Shown here piece after piece: positions 62,364-64,000 of a stretch of 64,000 bases of DNA (positions are counted from its first letter, which is position 1; each line of letters opens with the position of its first letter). Source of the stretch: Noviherbaspirillum cavernae (GTDB taxonomy: Bacteria; Pseudomonadota; Gammaproteobacteria; Burkholderiales; Burkholderiaceae_D); assembly GCF_003590875.1 (NCBI RefSeq), contig NZ_QYUN01000002.1, forward strand, positions 3,472,001 through 3,536,000, written 5' to 3'. The notes beneath the pieces are model-generated. The model ran no database searches. It saw only the letters and a list, made by a program, of their open reading frames with translations, and was not told the origin of the DNA. Position numbers and translations under genes: made by a program.

Positions 62364-62915
62364 ATGGACGAAGAAGGCAATGAAACATCGGCAGGACGCG
62401 CCCTGCCGGCAAAAACGATCTGGCTGACCGGCTTGAGCGGCGCCGGGAAATCGACGCTGGCCCTCAGCCTGCACCAGCGCCTGACGCGCGCCGGCCATGC
62501 GGCTTGCATCATCGACGGCGACACGGTGCGCGGCGGACTGAACGCGGACCTCGGGTTTACGGCGGCGGACCGGGCCGAGAATGTGCGCCGCGTCGCCGAG
62601 ATCTGCAAGATGATCAATCACTCGGGGGTCATAGCGATTGCTGCCCTGATTTCTCCCACCCGTGCCTGCCGCTCTGCAGCGAAGGGCGTCATCGGCGCGC
62701 ATGCGTTTGTCGAAGTACATGTCAGCGCCGCCTTGGCGGTCTGTGAAGCACGCGATGTCAAGGGCCTGTACCGCCGCGCCCGCGCCGGCGCAATCCAGCA
62801 CTTCACCGGCGTTTCGGACGGCTACGAGCCGCCCGACGCTGCCCGACTGGTGCTGGACACGGAAAGAATGAGCATCGAGGCCTGCACCGATGCCATGATG
62901 GGCACGCTCGTTTAG
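62364..62915 (+). CDS. cysC: Adenylyl-sulfate (APS) kinase
   Basis: 183 residues. P-loop LTGLSGAGKSTLALSLHQRL, the family segment IIDGDTVRGGLNADLGFTAA then RAENVRRVAEICKM, the FISPxR-like IAALISPTRACRSAAK, and VCEARDVKGLYRRARAGAIQ. It phosphorylates APS to PAPS, the universal sulfate donor. No cysD/cysN or other sulfate assimilation gene is near, so it is a stand-alone kinase. Its place beside autotransporter 2 and the sulfotransferase points to PAPS supply for sulfation. Start: ATG 62364; ribosome binding site weak. Confidence 0.9.
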   Translation: MDEEGNETSAGRALPAKTIWLTGLSGAGKSTLALSLHQRLTRAGHAACIIDGDTVRGGLNADLGFTAADRAENVRRVAEICKMINHSGVIAIAALISPTRACRSAAKGVIGAHAFVEVHVSAALAVCEARDVKGLYRRARAGAIQHFTGVSDGYEPPDAARLVLDTERMSIEACTDAMMGTLV

Positions 62916-62916
62916 C

Positions 62917-64000
62917 ATGATCGCGCCGATGCGTCGCAAGAGCGTGCTGCCGTCGATCTGGCTGATGCTCACCACGGTACTGCTCATTATCGGCGCCTTG
63001 CTCGCCTGGTTTTCCTGGGCCGACTATGAATCGACACAGGCGTCGGAATACCGCCTGCTCGAAGCCCATGCCCGCAACACGGAAGCACAGGTCACCGTCG
63101 CACTGGACGATATCAGTCAGCTGTTGAGCCAGATCGCGGAACAACGGCTGGCGGAAGGTTCAGCGCCAGCCAGCAAATTCCAGGCTGCACTCACCAGACA
63201 CCTGTCCGCTTCCCCGGCCATCGGCACGCTGCTGGTGACCGATGCCAGCGGACGTGTCGTGCTCGCCACCAACCCGTCGATGAAGGGAATCGACACCTCG
63301 AAACAAGCCTGGTTCACCGCCCACCTCGACCGGACGCGTGCGCCGAAACTGCATGTCTCCCGCCCCGACAAATCGCTGCTGGACACGAATGTCATCACCG
63401 TCACGCTACCGATCGTCGATGCCCGGCGCGGCTTTCTCGGCGTGGTCGGTGCCACCGTCGACTACAGCTGGTTCACGCACGTATTGAAGTCCGTCCACCC
63501 CGATGACTCGGGCAGCGTCACCGTTCTTTTCAACGGCGACGGCGACATCGTTTATCGCCGCTTCGATCCGGAAAAATTCTTCGGCTCCAACATGGTGAAC
63601 GTCAGCAAGGTTTTCCGGGAACATGTCGCATCCGGCCAGCGGGTCAGCCGTCATATCGGCCCCTCTCAGGCCAACGGCAAGACCCGCGTGTTCCTGGTGC
63701 GCCGTCTCGGCGATACCGGTTTCAGCGTGATCCTGTCGCGCCAGCTGGACGAAGTCCTTGCCGGCTGGCTGCGCAATCTCGTCGTCAACGCGCTGATCTT
63801 CACCCTGGTCGCGGCCGTCATGCTGCCGCTGGCCTGGGTGTCCGAACGCCGCCAGCGCGAAGTGCTGGCGGCCAAGGCCTTCACCGACAAATTGATCGCG
63901 ACCGCCAGCGTCATGCTGGTGGGCCTCGATGCCGCCGGCCGCGTCACCATTTTCAATCAGGCCGCGGAGCGCGTCTGCGGCTATCGCCGCGACGAGGTGC
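62917..64000 (+). CDS. Membrane sensor protein with dCache and PAS domains (partial)
   Basis: At least 361 residues, open to the window end. N-terminal helix (SIWLMLTTVLLIIGALLAWF), a periplasmic dCache-like sensor domain (about 45-280) with LLVTDASGRVVLATNPSMKG and QAWFTAHLDRTRAPK, a second helix (NLVVNALIFTLVAAVMLPLA) and the beginning of a PAS domain (SVMLVGLDAAGRVTIFNQAA ERVCGY). The output domain (histidine kinase, GGDEF/EAL or other) lies outside. ATG 62917 is one base after the cysC stop, so the two are probably one transcript. Confidence 0.85.
   Translation, partial: MIAPMRRKSVLPSIWLMLTTVLLIIGALLAWFSWADYESTQASEYRLLEAHARNTEAQVTVALDDISQLLSQIAEQRLAEGSAPASKFQAALTRHLSASPAIGTLLVTDASGRVVLATNPSMKGIDTSKQAWFTAHLDRTRAPKLHVSRPDKSLLDTNVITVTLPIVDARRGFLGVVGATVDYSWFTHVLKSVHPDDSGSVTVLFNGDGDIVYRRFDPEKFFGSNMVNVSKVFREHVASGQRVSRHIGPSQANGKTRVFLVRRLGDTGFSVILSRQLDEVLAGWLRNLVVNALIFTLVAAVMLPLAWVSERRQREVLAAKAFTDKLIATASVMLVGLDAAGRVTIFNQAAERVCGYRRDEV

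Overview
The window looks like chromosome of a high-GC betaproteobacterium of the order Burkholderiales, most likely Oxalobacteraceae (Herbaspirillum/Noviherbaspirillum type). The evidence is the tRNA-Tyr/Gly/Thr-tuf-tRNA-Trp-secE order, the MidA-SDR-folB-ttcA and glmU-glmS blocks, and typical family members such as DUF6279, DUF2844/DUF3443 and DUF2905. The taxonomic call is inference; no rRNA is present.

Layout. 1-2.0 kb: translation block on the minus strand. 2.1-14.8 kb: conserved housekeeping genes (amidotransferase-type hydrolase, ArsC-like protein, diguanylate cyclase, DHA2 efflux pump, two DUF2905 proteins, MidA methyltransferase, pteridine/folate genes, ttcA, lipoprotein, glmU-glmS). 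14.8-23.4 kb: an accessory island. It starts with AT-rich repeats, a 0.7-kb relic with 44-bp inverted repeats and an IS256-like transposase stump. It then carries an HTTM/DCC-thioredoxin pair and a metal/thiol group (DUF3703, CDF transporter behind a MerR-type promoter, DsbA-like, DsbB, SCO1, PCu(A)C, DUF2946), and ends in decayed merR and DUF411 remnants. 23.4-38.2 kb: metabolic and regulatory genes, many as regulator/target pairs (MarR with a near-ideal palindromic operator facing a FAD monooxygenase, LysR/MFS/aldo-keto reductase, LysR/pirin), then cyanophycinase, hydrolase and DedA. 38.2-51.5 kb: small secreted proteins, GH15, SDR, Ca2+/H+ antiporter, an S1C protease followed by a MoxR-DUF58-VWA operon, and a DUF2844-DUF3443 pair. 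A 157-bp MITE-like palindromic element occurs twice, at 38.3 and 50.6 kb, in opposite orientation.

51.8-63 kb is the most interesting part. Two paralogous autotransporters (1244 and 899 aa) flank a CapK/F390-synthetase-like adenylate-forming enzyme and a TPR-sulfotransferase. A stand-alone APS kinase (CysC, which makes the sulfate donor PAPS) is divergent from the second autotransporter. Together this suggests, as inference only, a dedicated pathway that sulfates a surface molecule, possibly the autotransporter passengers themselves. The window ends inside a dCache/PAS sensor gene.
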